Numbered from the stretch's first letter, positions 16,425-25,936 are shown. The stretch: DNA of 64,000 nucleotides from Paraburkholderia sp. LEh10 (GCF_017814945.1 NZ_JAGIPX010000038.1:20475-84474), one strand, 5' to 3'. Numbers and translations: made by a program. Notes: generated from the sequence alone by a model not told the origin.

Positions 16425-16653
16425 AGTCAATGCCTTGAGGTGGCTTCCCGATTGCCGATGAAATCGATACCATGACCGCTGCATCTGGACGAATCGGCTG
16501 AATCGATCCGATCGGGCTGCGTCGGCGGGCCCGCGATTCGTTTCACGGGCGCAGCCGCCGCGCCGCCAAAAACGAAGACGCGCTGGCGTTTTCGCCGCTT
16601 CAGTTGCGCCGCTTCAGTCAAGCCGCTTTAGTCGCGCCTCCCCGTACTTCGTC

Positions 16654-18042
16654 ATGACCCGCGATTCCTCACATACCGCGCTACTCTGGATCGTCGCCGC
16701 TGCGTTTTTCATGCAGGCGCTAGACACGACGATCGTCAATACCGCGCTGCCTTCCATTGCGCAAAGCCTTCACGCGTCGCCGCTCGAAATGCAGCCCGTC
16801 GTGGTGGCCTACACGCTGACGATGGCGCTGCTGACGCCCGCGTCCGGCTGGTTCGCTGACCGCTTCGGCACGCGCCGCGTGTATTTCGCCGCGATTCTCG
16901 TGTTCGTGCTCGGCTCGCTGTGCTGCGCCGGCGCGCACACGCTCGATCAACTGGTGGTCGCGCGCGTGCTTCAAGGCGTGGGCGGCTCGATGCTGCTGCC
17001 GATCGGGCGGCTTGCCGTGTTGCGCAGCGTGCCGGGCGAACAGTATGTGTCGGCGCTGGCGTTCGTTTCGATCGCGGGGCAGGTGGGTCCCATCGTCGGC
17101 CCGACACTCGGCGGCTGGCTCACGCAAGCCATTTCGTGGCACTGGATTTTCCTCGTCAACGTGCCCGTCGGCGCGATCGGGATGGTCGTCGTGCAGCGCT
17201 TCTTGCCACACGACAACGCGACTCATCCGCCGCCGTTCGATTACATCGGATGCGGCCTGCTTTCGCTTGCGATGATCCTGCTCTCGCTCGCGATCGACCC
17301 ACCCATGAGCGGGCATCGCGTCGAGTGGTCGGCGGCTCTCGCGGCGGCCGGGCTCGTCACCGCGCTGATGTATATACCGCACGCGCGCTCGCACAAGCGC
17401 CCGCTGTTCAGGCTCGCGCTGTTCAGCGAACCGAATTTCAGCGTCGGTCTGGTTGGCAATCTGCTGTGCCGGATCGGATCGAGTGCGGTGCCGTTCATGC
17501 TGCCGCTTCTGATGCAGGTGCAGCTCGGGTATTCGCCGTTGCGCTCCGGACTGATGATGCTGCCCGCCGCAATCGCAGGCACTGTGTCGAAGCGATGGAT
17601 TGCGCCGCTGATCGGGCGCTTCGGCTATTCGGCGTTTCTGCTCGTCAACACGATGATCGTCGGCTCGACCATCGTGGCGTTCGCGCTCGTGTCGAGCCAA
17701 TCCGCGCCGCTGCTGGAAATCGTGCTGCTCGCCCTATTCGGCGCGGCGAACTCGATGCAGTTCGCTGCGATGAACAGCGTGACGCTCAAGAACCTGTCGC
17801 ACGCGGACGCAGGCAGCGGCAACAGCCTCTTCTCGATGGTGCAGATGCTCGCGATCGCGCTGGGCGTGTCGATCGGCGGTGGACTCGTCAATGTGTTCTC
17901 CGCGCGATGGGGATCGGCGTCGGCGGGATTCATGCTGAGCTTTGTTTGCGTCGGTGCGATCACGCTGCTGTCGGCGCTCGTGTTCAGGCGGCTCGATGTC
18001 TCGCCGGCGCGGCCCGCCGTTGCGGCGCGGACAGCGCGCTGA
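16654..18042 (+). CDS. MFS drug-efflux transporter (DHA2 type)
   Basis: A 462-residue inner-membrane protein with many hydrophobic helices. It begins LLWIVAAAFFMQALDTTIVNTALPSIAQ, a DHA2 (EmrB/MdtD) helix-1 signature, followed by the loop motif GWFADRFGTRRVYF and the antiporter motif GQVGPIVGPTLGGWL. It should be a proton-driven exporter of an unidentified compound, probably controlled by the divergent LysR protein. Confidence 0.93.
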   Translation: MTRDSSHTALLWIVAAAFFMQALDTTIVNTALPSIAQSLHASPLEMQPVVVAYTLTMALLTPASGWFADRFGTRRVYFAAILVFVLGSLCCAGAHTLDQLVVARVLQGVGGSMLLPIGRLAVLRSVPGEQYVSALAFVSIAGQVGPIVGPTLGGWLTQAISWHWIFLVNVPVGAIGMVVVQRFLPHDNATHPPPFDYIGCGLLSLAMILLSLAIDPPMSGHRVEWSAALAAAGLVTALMYIPHARSHKRPLFRLALFSEPNFSVGLVGNLLCRIGSSAVPFMLPLLMQVQLGYSPLRSGLMMLPAAIAGTVSKRWIAPLIGRFGYSAFLLVNTMIVGSTIVAFALVSSQSAPLLEIVLLALFGAANSMQFAAMNSVTLKNLSHADAGSGNSLFSMVQMLAIALGVSIGGGLVNVFSARWGSASAGFMLSFVCVGAITLLSALVFRRLDVSPARPAVAARTAR

Positions 18043-18162
18043 CGGGCAGCGCTGACGTCGCGCTGGTTGCGCGTTTCGGCGCCCGCTGTACGTGTGCCGC
18101 GCACGCCGGTATGCGAGGAAACGGGCTGCCGATCATCCGCGCAATCGCCCGAGGTTCGTTTT

Positions 18163-18477
18163 TCAGCTGCCGAAATAGGTGTTGCAGTAACTCACGGGAC
18201 CGACGCATCCGCGGCCTTTGTCGCTCGTGCCCGGCCTCGGCAAGCGTGCGCCGTTTTGTGTCGTGACCTGATTTACGCCACCGTATTCAGATGGTTCCGT
18301 GCTGCCCGCACCCTTCTGCTCCTGGGCCAGCGTTTTCGCATTCAGTCCCTGTTGCGATGCAGGGGCGCCCGTCTCGGGGCGGTAGTACGGCGCGGGGCCG
18401 TATCCACTGGCAAAAGCAGGCGCGGCGACACACGCTGATACGGCCACGACAAGCGTAGCGATGAGTTTGCTGCTCAT
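18163..18477 (-). CDS. Small secreted protein of unknown function (104 aa)
   Basis: ATG 18477 is chosen because GGAG lies 7-10 bases upstream. A clean signal peptide (KLIATLVVAVSACVAAPAFA) precedes a proline/glutamine-rich mature part ending with two cysteines six residues apart and YFGS (GCVGPVSYC, then NTYFGS). A similar design (signal peptide, Q/P-rich middle, two cysteines, terminal FFGN) appears in the gene at 48184, suggesting a small paralogous family. Role unknown. Confidence 0.7.
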   Translation of the reverse strand: MSSKLIATLVVAVSACVAAPAFASGYGPAPYYRPETGAPASQQGLNAKTLAQEQKGAGSTEPSEYGGVNQVTTQNGARLPRPGTSDKGRGCVGPVSYCNTYFGS

Positions 18478-18639
18478 GGTTGACTCCATCGAACGAATTG
18501 ACTGATGGGCGAGGCACATGCCTGCACCACGTCTAGCTAGATGAAGCGAGTGTATCGAGACGGCCGCTTCAGACTAAGCCGTCGCCAAGGAAGGGATACT
18601 TCCAAGTAGCGAAACATTGAAAGGTCAGCGCCATTGAAA

Positions 18640-18675
18640 AACGCCGGCCGGGTCCCGCAAGACCCGGCCGGCGTT
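18640..18675 (-). terminator. Intrinsic terminator of malate synthase G
   Basis: Perfect 15-bp stem (arms 18640-18654 and 18661-18675, AACGCCGGCCGGGTC and its complement) with a 6-base loop. On the minus strand it is followed by a short T-run (TTTTC), 33 bases after the glcB stop. Confidence 0.85.
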
Positions 18676-18707
18676 CGACCTGCGCAGCAGCAGTCAGGCG
18701 ACGGAAG

Positions 18708-20885
18708 TCATGCGTTGCCTGCCTTCAACGCCAGACGGAACTTGTGCAGCAGCGGTTCCGTATAACCGCTCGGCTGCGCGCAGCCTTCGAACACGAGTGC
18801 GCAGGCTGCCTTGAACGCAATCGAGCGATCGAAGTCCACTGCCATCGGCTTGTAGTTCGGATCGCTTGCATTTTGCTGATCGACGACTTTTGCCATGCGC
18901 TCCAGCGTCTGCTTCACGAACTCTGGCTTGATGACGCCGTGGCGCAGCCAGTTCGCGATGTGCTGGCTCGAAATGCGCAGCGTCGCGCGGTCTTCCATCA
19001 GTCCGATGTTGTTGATGTCCGGCACCTTCGAGCAACCGACGCCCTGATCGATCCAGCGCACCACATAGCCGAGAATGCCTTGCGAGTTGTTCTCGACTTC
19101 GTGGCGGATTTCTTGTTCGTTCCATTGTGCGCGCTCGACGACGGGAATCGTCAGCAGCCCGTCGAGCAGTTCATCGCGCACGCTGGCGAAGTCAGTGCGC
19201 TCCAGTTCCTTCTGCACTGCCTGCACGTCCACCTGATGATAATGCAGCGCATGCAGCGTCGCGGCAGTGGGCGAGGGCACCCATGCCGTGTTCGCGCCCG
19301 CTTTCGGATGGCCGATCTTCTGCTCAAGCATCGCCTTCATCATGTCGGGCATCGCCCACATGCCCTTGCCGATCTGCGCGCGGCCGCGCAAGCCCGCAGC
19401 GAGACCGACCAGCACGTTGCTGCGTTCGTATGCGGCGATCCATCTGCTCGACTTCATGTCGCCCTTGCGCATCATCGGGCCTGCTTCCATCGAGCTGTGC
19501 ATTTCGTCGCCCGTGCGATCGAGGAAGCCCGTGTTGATGAACGCAACGCGCGCCGATGCCTCGCCGATACATGCAGCGAGGTTCACGCTCGTGCGGCGCT
19601 CTTCGTCCATGATGCCCATCTTGATCGTATTGCGCGCGAGCCCGAGCAGATCTTCGACACGCGAGAACAGCTCGCTTGCGAACGCGACTTCGGCGGGGCC
19701 GTGCATCTTCGGCTTGACGATGTAGATCGAGCCCGTGCGCGAATTGAGTTTGTGCGTGCGGTCGTGCAGCGCGCACAGCGTCGTGACCACGCCGTCAAGA
19801 ATGCCTTCCGGAATCTCGTTGCCGTCGCGGTCGAGCACGGCGGGGTTCGTCATCAGATGGCCGACGTTGCGGATGAACAGCAGCGAGCGGCCATGCAGCC
19901 TCACCTGCTGGCCATTCGCGCCGTGATATTCACGGTCCGCGTTCAGACGGCGCGTGAACGTCTTGCCGTTCTTCGTGACTTCTTCGGTCAGGTTGCCCAC
20001 CATCAGGCCGAGCCAGTTCCGATAGAGCAGAACCTTGTCGTCGGCATCGACGGCGGCGACCGAGTCTTCGCAATCGATGATCGTGCTCACGGCCGCTTCC
20101 ATCAGCACGTCCTTGATGTGCGCGGGGTCGGTCTTGCCGATCGGATCGTTCGGGTCGATCTGGATTTCGAAGTGCAGGCCGTTGTGCCGGATCAGAATGG
20201 CGGACGGCGCATTCGCGTCGCCCTGATAACCGATGAACTGAGCAGCGTCTTTCAGTTCAGTCGCGCCGCTCTTCAGCGCGACGCTGAGCTTGCCGTTCTC
20301 GACGCGGTAGACGGTTGCGTCCTTGTGCGAGCCGTTTGCAAGCGGCGCTGCGTCGTCGAGAAACTTGCGCGCGAACGCGATCACGCGCGCGCCGCGCACC
20401 GGGTTGAACTTCGCGGTGCGTTCCGCGCCGTCGGTTTCGTCGATGGCGTCCGTGCCGTACAGCGCGTCGTACAGGCTGCCCCAGCGCGCATTCGCCGCGT
20501 TCAGCGCATAACGCTGGTTCGACAGCGGCACGACGAGCTGCGGTCCCGCCTGTTCGGCGATTTCGCGGTCGACGTTTTCGGTCGTCGCCTTGACGCCTGC
20601 GGGCACGGGCACGATATAACCGATGCTTTCGAGGAAGCTTCGGTATGCGCGCAAGTCGCGCACAGGGCCGGGATTGGCGCGATGCCATTTGTCCAGCTCG
20701 ACCTGCAGGCGGTCGCGCTCAGCGAGCAACGCGCGGTTCTTCGGCGCGAGGTCGTGCACGATGGCATCGAAACCGGACCAGAACGCGGCGCTATCGATAC
20801 CCGTTCCAGGCAAGGCTTCCTTTTCGATGAACTGTTCGAGGTTCGCGGCGACCTGCAATCCGCCGCGTTGAGTCATTTGAGTCAT
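18708..20885 (-). CDS. glcB: Malate synthase G
   Basis: A 725-residue protein, the usual size for malate synthase G, which condenses glyoxylate and acetyl-CoA to malate. Recognisable blocks include ATIIDCEDSVAAVDADDKV-like SVAAVDADDK, GSIYIVKPKMHGPAEVAF (catalytic region), MGIMDEERRTSVNL and EARVAFINTGFLDRTGDE-type AFINTGFLDRTGDEMH. ATG 20885 begins the typical MTQ N-terminus; the upstream extension is inside the preceding intergenic gap. It lies 46 bp behind a GlcG-like gene on the same strand, so the two are probably co-transcribed for glycolate/glyoxylate use. A strong terminator follows. Confidence 0.97.
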   Translation of the reverse strand: MTQMTQRGGLQVAANLEQFIEKEALPGTGIDSAAFWSGFDAIVHDLAPKNRALLAERDRLQVELDKWHRANPGPVRDLRAYRSFLESIGYIVPVPAGVKATTENVDREIAEQAGPQLVVPLSNQRYALNAANARWGSLYDALYGTDAIDETDGAERTAKFNPVRGARVIAFARKFLDDAAPLANGSHKDATVYRVENGKLSVALKSGATELKDAAQFIGYQGDANAPSAILIRHNGLHFEIQIDPNDPIGKTDPAHIKDVLMEAAVSTIIDCEDSVAAVDADDKVLLYRNWLGLMVGNLTEEVTKNGKTFTRRLNADREYHGANGQQVRLHGRSLLFIRNVGHLMTNPAVLDRDGNEIPEGILDGVVTTLCALHDRTHKLNSRTGSIYIVKPKMHGPAEVAFASELFSRVEDLLGLARNTIKMGIMDEERRTSVNLAACIGEASARVAFINTGFLDRTGDEMHSSMEAGPMMRKGDMKSSRWIAAYERSNVLVGLAAGLRGRAQIGKGMWAMPDMMKAMLEQKIGHPKAGANTAWVPSPTAATLHALHYHQVDVQAVQKELERTDFASVRDELLDGLLTIPVVERAQWNEQEIRHEVENNSQGILGYVVRWIDQGVGCSKVPDINNIGLMEDRATLRISSQHIANWLRHGVIKPEFVKQTLERMAKVVDQQNASDPNYKPMAVDFDRSIAFKAACALVFEGCAQPSGYTEPLLHKFRLALKAGNA

Positions 20886-20931
20886 GGGCTGTTCCAGAGG
20901 GGCGTTATTTCGATTAGATTCGGGGCGGCAT

Positions 20932-21348
20932 TCAACCATTCACACTGCCGGCAACGGCCGCGGCACCGGCCTTTGCCACTTGCGCATCCTGATCGGCCTT
21001 CACGCCGGAAACGCCGACGGCGCCGATCACCTGACCATTTACCACAACCGGCACGCCGCCTTCCAGCGTGCCCGATAGCGGCGCGCTGAGAAACGCGGTG
21101 CGGCCGCCGTTGATCATGTCTTCATACTGCTTCGATTCGCGGCGGCCGAGCGCGGCCGTGCGCGCCTTTTCCGTCGCGATGTAGGCGCTGATCGGCGCGC
21201 AGTTGTCGAGGCGCAACAGCGCCAGTTGGTGACCGCCGTCGTCCACCACGGCAATCGCCACGGCCCACTGGTTGCGCTCGGCCTCGGCGCGCGCGGCTTC
21301 GAGGATGCTCGTCGACTCGGCGACCGTCAGAACGGATTTTGTCTGCAT
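20932..21348 (-). CDS. GlcG/HbpS-like protein
   Basis: 138 residues of the GlcG/HbpS family. Landmarks are VAIAVVDDGGHQLALLRLD near residues 30-48, ARTAALGRRESK, and GGVPVVVNGQVIGAVGVSG. GlcG is encoded in glycolate-use operons, and relatives bind haem or cobalamin, but its job is unclear. ATG 21348 starts the domain directly; an upstream in-frame extension is unsupported. It precedes glcB, which fits the glycolate/glyoxylate setting. Confidence 0.88.
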   Translation of the reverse strand: MQTKSVLTVAESTSILEAARAEAERNQWAVAIAVVDDGGHQLALLRLDNCAPISAYIATEKARTAALGRRESKQYEDMINGGRTAFLSAPLSGTLEGGVPVVVNGQVIGAVGVSGVKADQDAQVAKAGAAAVAGSVNG

Positions 21349-21679
21349 GTTGCGGTTCCTGAAACGATTGAAGTGATTCCACTCGACAAACCGGCCGTGC
21401 GCCGCGAAGACACATGACAGGCAACACGCGCGCATACGGCTGGCGTGCATGCGAGGTTCAGTCTTATATATGACCTGATACCCATTGTTCCGCGTTCCGC
21501 GCGGCTTGTCGACCCGGTCGAACACTGTTCATACCAGTTTTTTCTTCCGCAATTACGCCTGGTCGGCACGCAAGCGCCGCGCCAGGGAAAACCCGCGCTC
21601 GCGTCCTATGCGCTTGACCGTCAGTGACGTCACGCGAATACATACTAATTTGTTAGTGAACAACGGATGCGGCCGGATC
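21349..21679. promoter_or_regulatory. Divergent region between glcG-like gene and hpa operon
   Basis: About 330 bases with no gene. An inverted repeat ACTAA-TTTG-TTAGT at 21644-21657, 23 bases before the hpaG1 start, is a possible MarR-type (HpaR) operator. No hpaR gene is present in the window. Confidence 0.4.
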
Positions 21680-22446
21680 ATGTTCCCACTTGATGATCAC
21701 GGGATTCACCTCGAAGCCGAGCAGATTGCGCGCGATGTCGCCGCGCGCGAAGTGATCGCGCTGCTCGCCGATGGCGCTGCGTGCCGTCCGCCCGTCAGCG
21801 GCACGGTCTACGGAACGTTGCTGAACGATCGCGCGGCGCTCGATGCGCTCGGTGATGCCGTCAATGCCGCGCCTTACAGGTCGCCTCCGAAAGCGCCCGT
21901 CCTCTACATCAAGCCGCGCAACACGTGGGCAGGATACGGCGCGAAAATCGCCGTTCCCGACGACGGGCTGGGCGTGCAGACGGGCGGCTCGCTCGGCATC
22001 GTGATCGGGCGCACCGCCTGCCGCGTGAATGTCGAACACGCGCTCGACTATGTTGCGGGCTACACGATCGTCGCGGACCTTTGCATACCTCACGAAAGCG
22101 TCTATCGTCCGTCAGTGCGATTGCGCGCGCGCGCGATGGCTTTTGCGTGATCGGTCCCGCCGTCGTTGCGCGCCGGCATGTGTCCGACCCGGATGCGTTG
22201 GACATCGCGATCAGCATCGAAGGAAAAGACACGTTCCGTGCCAGTACGGCCACGTCGATTCGAAACGTGGCGCAGCTGCTCGCCGATGTCACCGCTTTCA
22301 TGACGCTCGTGCCCGGCGACGTGCTGACGCTTGGCGTCCCATACGGCGCACCCGTCGCGCATGCAGGCGAGCGGATCAGCATTGCGATCGGCGATTGGCC
22401 GCCGCTGTGTTTTTCGATGACGGCACCAAACGGAGGCATGCGATGA
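21680..22446 (+). pseudogene. hpaG1: hpaG1: homoprotocatechuate-pathway isomerase/decarboxylase N-subunit, frameshifted
   Basis: The gene encodes an FAH-family subunit of the HpaG bifunctional decarboxylase/isomerase. The first frame (from ATG 21680) reads PVSGTVYGTLLNDRAAL and APVLYIKPRNTWAGYGA and stops at 22150. The family continues in another frame as DGFCVIGPAVVARRHV and VPGDVLTLGVPYGAPV to 22446. The break is inside a 13-base alternating GC tract (22123-22135) that carries one extra GC pair relative to the expected frame. It could be a true mutation, a slippage switch or a sequencing error. Its stop overlaps the hpaG2 start (ATGA). Confidence 0.85.
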
Positions 22447-23201
22447 TGCGCGGCCGCGTTGCCTACGCAGGCGCAATCCATCAGGCGTATCCGCACGCGC
22501 GCGGCGTACGGCTCGCCGACGGACGTGTCTGCCGCGAAGACGAAGTCATATGGCTCGCGCCCATCGAGCCCGGCACGATCTTCGCGCTAGGGATGAACTG
22601 CGCGGAGCACGCAAAAGAGCTGCAATTCTCCAATCAGGAAGAGCCTCTCGTGTTTCTCAAGGGACCGGGCAGCGTCATCGGGCATCGCGGCGTGACGCGG
22701 CGTCCCGCTGGCGTCGAGTTCATGCATTACGAGTGCGAACTGGCCGTCGTGATCGGGCGGCCTGCAAAAGAAGTGAAGCGCGACGACGCGCTGCGCTACG
22801 TGGCCGGCTATACGATCGCGAACGACTATGCGATCCGCGACTATCTGGAGAACTACTACCGGCCCAATCTGCGCGTGAAGAACCGCGACGGCGGCACGGT
22901 GCTCGGGCCATGGTTCGTCGATGCATCCGATATCGACGATGTCGCGCAACTCGGATTGCGCACCTACGTGAACGGCGTGCTGCATCAGCAAGGCAACACG
23001 CGCGACATGGTGACGGACGTTCCCGCGCTGATCGAATACCTCAGCGGCTTCATGACGCTTGCGCCCGGCGATGTCATTCTGACGGGCACGCCGGAGGGCG
23101 TCGTCAATGTGAATGTGGGCGACGAAGTCGTCTGCGAGATCGACGGGTTGGGGCGCCTTGTCAACGTGATTGTTTCCGACGCCGACTTCAACCGCGACTG
23201 A
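22443..23201 (+). CDS. hpaG2: hpaG2: homoprotocatechuate-pathway isomerase/decarboxylase C-subunit
   Basis: 252 residues of the fumarylacetoacetate-hydrolase family, intact. It carries the metal-site block VEFMHYECELAVVIG, the YTIANDYAIRDY segment and the closing LAPGDVILTGTPEGV. In the pathway it decarboxylates and isomerises the 5-oxo-pent-3-ene-tricarboxylate intermediate. ATG 22443 overlaps the hpaG1 stop by four bases, a sign of translational coupling. It is the only intact gene of the operon here, so it probably no longer works in this pathway. Confidence 0.92.
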   Translation: MMRGRVAYAGAIHQAYPHARGVRLADGRVCREDEVIWLAPIEPGTIFALGMNCAEHAKELQFSNQEEPLVFLKGPGSVIGHRGVTRRPAGVEFMHYECELAVVIGRPAKEVKRDDALRYVAGYTIANDYAIRDYLENYYRPNLRVKNRDGGTVLGPWFVDASDIDDVAQLGLRTYVNGVLHQQGNTRDMVTDVPALIEYLSGFMTLAPGDVILTGTPEGVVNVNVGDEVVCEIDGLGRLVNVIVSDADFNRD

Positions 23202-23217
23202 ACGTTTTGGACCTGCG

Positions 23218-23687
23218 ATGCGAATCGACCATTTGATCAACGGCAAACCGAAGGCCGCGCGCGACTACTTCGAAACGAAGAACCCGGCGACCCAGGAAGT
23301 GCTCGCCGAAGTCGCGAGCGCGACGCCGCAAGACGTGGACGCGGCGGTGCGTGCCGCGAAGGACGCGTTTTCCGCGTGGGCCGCGAAGCCCGCAACCGAG
23401 CGCGCGCAGCTCGTGCACAGGCTCGGCGACCTGATCGCGAAGAATGTCCCCGAACTCTCCGACGCCGAAACGCGCGACACGGGGCGGACCATTTCGCAAA
23501 CGCGCAAGCAACTGGTGCCGCGCGCCGCCGACAACTTCACGTACTTCGCGCAGATGTGCACGCGCGTGGACGGCCATACGTATCCGACCGACTCGCATCT
23601 GAGCTACACGCTGTTTCATCCCGTCGGCGTGTGCGCGCTGATCAGCGAAGCTGGCACATGGAAACACAAACCTGCATGCGCGCCTGA
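23218..23687 (+). pseudogene. hpaE: hpaE remnant: 5-carboxymethyl-2-hydroxymuconate semialdehyde dehydrogenase, truncated
   Basis: From ATG 23218 the first about 145 residues match the aldehyde-dehydrogenase HpaE N-terminus: MRIDHLINGKP, FETKNPATQEVLAEVASA, RDTGRTISQTRKQLVPRAADNF and FHPVGVCALIS. The expected SPWNVPFM that should follow is replaced by EAGTWKHKPACAPEG, after which homology ends near the hpaH leader. The remaining two thirds, with the catalytic cysteine and glutamate, are gone. The genes normally next to it, hpaD and hpaF, are missing as well. A single deletion between hpaE and hpaH is the simplest explanation. Confidence 0.88.
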
Positions 23688-23716
23688 AGGGTTGATCGCG
23701 CGACGGAGAGTTCATC

Positions 23717-24521
23717 ATGCTGGACGAGACGACCATCCGCGAACTGGCCGCGAAACTGGATCACGCCGAAAAGACACGCGCACAGTTGCGTCATTTTTCG
23801 GCCGCCTATCCCGAGATGACCATCGAGGACGGCTATGCGATCCAGCGGGAATGGGTGAGGCTGAAACTGGCGCAGGGTTATGTCATCAAGGGGCCGCAAG
23901 ATCGGCTTGACGTCGCGGGCGATGCAGCGCTCGTCCCAGATCGACGAGCCGGACTATGCGCCGCTCCTCGACAGCATGTTCATCGAAAGCGGACAGGACA
24001 TTCGCGCCGACCGTTTCATCGCGCCGCGCGTCGAGGTGGAACGGGCGTTCGTTCTTGCAAAGCCGCTCAAGGGACCGGGCGTGACGCTGTTCGATGTGCT
24101 CGACGCGACGGCGTACGTGACGCGCGCCGTTGAAACCATCGATGCGCGCATCGAGCAGTTCGATCGCGAGACGAGGGCGCCGCGCAAGGTCTTCGATACC
24201 ATTGCCGATTTCGCTGCGAACGCGGGCGTCGTCACGGGAGGGCGTCCCGTGCGTCCGATGGACGTGGACCTGCGCTGGGTCGGCGCGCTGTTGTACAAGA
24301 ACGGCGCTGTCGAGGAAAGCGGTCTTGCCGCCGCTGTGCTCAATCATCCGGCAACGGGCGTCGCGTGGCTCGCGAACAAGATTGCGCGTTATGACGAGAG
24401 CCTGAGTGCTGACGACGTGATACTCAGCGGCTCCTTTACGAGTCCCATCGCCGCGCGCGCGGGTGATACGTTTCATGTCGATTACGGGCCGCTCGGGGGG
24501 ATCGGGTTGAACTTCACATAG
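23717..24521 (+). pseudogene. hpaH: hpaH: 2-oxo-hept-4-ene-1,7-dioate hydratase, frameshifted
   Basis: The first frame from ATG 23717 has the hydratase N-terminus (EMTIEDGYAIQREWVRLKLAQG). The body continues in another frame as RKIGLTSRAMQ, DYAPLLDSMF, PRVEVERAFVLAKPLKGPG and GVAWLANKIARYDESL to the stop at 24521. The break is at about 23890-23895, where a run of four G has one base too many: the family needs IKGRKIG and the sequence gives IKGPQD. If the frame is restored the protein is full length (about 267 residues). Real mutation or read error cannot be told apart here. Confidence 0.85.
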
Positions 24522-24651
24522 CAGCGCCTGTGCATTTTTGAAATTTGCCAGGCGACCCGCGCATCGCGGCACAATGAGGGCTTCCGTCATCCGGCGCCAC
24601 ATGGCCGGATGCGCTTATCGCGTGAACGCGCTCGATGCGGAGCCCGACATC

Positions 24652-25317
24652 ATGACGTCATCGATCAAGCTCGTGCTGTTCGACATGGAAGGCGTGTTGT
24701 CGCATTACGACCGCTCGGCGCGCACGGAGCGCCTGTCGCAGATCACGGGGAAGCCGCCAGAGGCCGTGCGGCATGCGATCTGGGGCTCGGGCCTCGAAGC
24801 GCGGTCCGACGCGGGCGAGATCACGGATGCCGAATATCTGCGCGAGCTTGGCGGCCTTCTTGGCTGCGTCGTCAGCCGCGACGAATGGCTGGCGGCGCGG
24901 CACGCATCGATCACGCCGAACACGCAGACGCTTGCCGTCGCGGCGCAGCTTGCCGCTCGCCACCGGATCGCCGTGCTGACCAACAACAGCCACCTCGTCA
25001 CGGATCACATCGGCTATCTGAACCCGCCCGTCGCGAGGCTGTTCGGGCCGCATGTGTATGCGGCGGCTGACTTCGGCGCCGCCAAGCCCGCTGCGAAAGC
25101 GTACCTGGGCTGTGTCGGACGGCTCGGCGTCGATGCAGGCGAAACCCTCTTCATCGACGATTCGGACGCCAACGTTCAGGGCGCGATCGACGCGGGTCTG
25201 CACGCGTACAAGTTCGTCGATGCGCACGCGCTCTCGCAAGCGTTGTCGCGCTTCGACCTGACCTGGCGCGAGTCCGGGTCGCCGCTCAAGAACGCGACGG
25301 CCCGGCGCGTCACGTGA
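24652..25317 (+). CDS. HAD-superfamily hydrolase
   Basis: 221 residues from ATG 24652. Motif I reads VLFDMEGVLSHYDR, so the usual second aspartate (DxD) is glutamate, an unusual change for a phosphatase. Motif II is AVLTNNSHL, the lysine is in GAAKPAAKAYL, and the final acidic pair is in ETLFIDDSDANVQGA. The layout is like the YihX/epoxide-hydrolase-N-terminal subgroup. It converges with the thioredoxin-like gene and overlaps its end by eight bases. Confidence 0.85.
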   Translation: MTSSIKLVLFDMEGVLSHYDRSARTERLSQITGKPPEAVRHAIWGSGLEARSDAGEITDAEYLRELGGLLGCVVSRDEWLAARHASITPNTQTLAVAAQLAARHRIAVLTNNSHLVTDHIGYLNPPVARLFGPHVYAAADFGAAKPAAKAYLGCVGRLGVDAGETLFIDDSDANVQGAIDAGLHAYKFVDAHALSQALSRFDLTWRESGSPLKNATARRVT

Positions 25318-25861
25318 TCTTCCACTTGATCGAGCATCCGAACGCCGGATGCTGCGTGCGCGGGCCGGCGCCCGTTTGCGCGATCTGCTGCATGGCCTCG
25401 AACAGATCCCGGCGCGCATCGGGAACGGGGTCTTTGCGCGACACATCGAGCCGGCCGCGATAGCGCAGCCGCAAACCGGCGTCGAAGCCGTAAAACTCCG
25501 GCGTGCACACCGCTTCGTACGCGCGCGCGACCTGCTGCGTCTCGTCGTGCAGATACGGAAAGGGCAGCTGCTGTTCGGCGGCGAGCGTCACCATGCGTTC
25601 GAACGAATCTTCCGGATACGCAGCGCCGTCATTCGAATTGATGCCCACCGTGCCGATACCCAGCGCCGCCAGCTCGCGCGCATCGCGCACGATTCGCGGC
25701 AACGCTGCCTGCACGTACGGACAGTGGTTGCACATGAAGATCACGACGAGTCCCTTCGGCCCGCGCACGTCGTCGAGCGTATACGTCCGCCCATCCGTTG
25801 CGGGCAGCGAGAACGGGGGGGCTGCAAGACCGGGTTCGCCAGCGGGAGATTCCGTGCCCAT
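25310..25861 (-). CDS. Thioredoxin-fold protein (AhpC/TSA-Redoxin type)
   Basis: 183 residues. ATG 25861 is preferred over one 13 codons upstream because AAGGAG sits 7-12 bases before it. The CxxC redox site is in FMCNHCPYVQAALPRIV, preceded by GPKGLVVIF and followed by GINSNDGAAYPEDSFERM, the pattern of the widespread thioredoxin family proteins annotated as redoxins. There is no signal peptide, so it is cytoplasmic. Its end overlaps the converging HAD gene by eight bases. Confidence 0.9.
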   Translation of the reverse strand: MGTESPAGEPGLAAPPFSLPATDGRTYTLDDVRGPKGLVVIFMCNHCPYVQAALPRIVRDARELAALGIGTVGINSNDGAAYPEDSFERMVTLAAEQQLPFPYLHDETQQVARAYEAVCTPEFYGFDAGLRLRYRGRLDVSRKDPVPDARRDLFEAMQQIAQTGAGPRTQHPAFGCSIKWKIT

Positions 25862-25936
25862 TCGTTTACTCCTTGAGTCGCGAGGTCGAAGGTTCTCCAT
25901 GCATTGTGCAGCCGTCGCGTTGCCGCAGCGCGAACG

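Noticed and set aside
18744..21089. 781-codon open frame on the strand opposite glcB
   Set aside because: It runs antisense to malate synthase G, with R/H/V-rich low-sense translation and no motifs; it is a GC-driven shadow.
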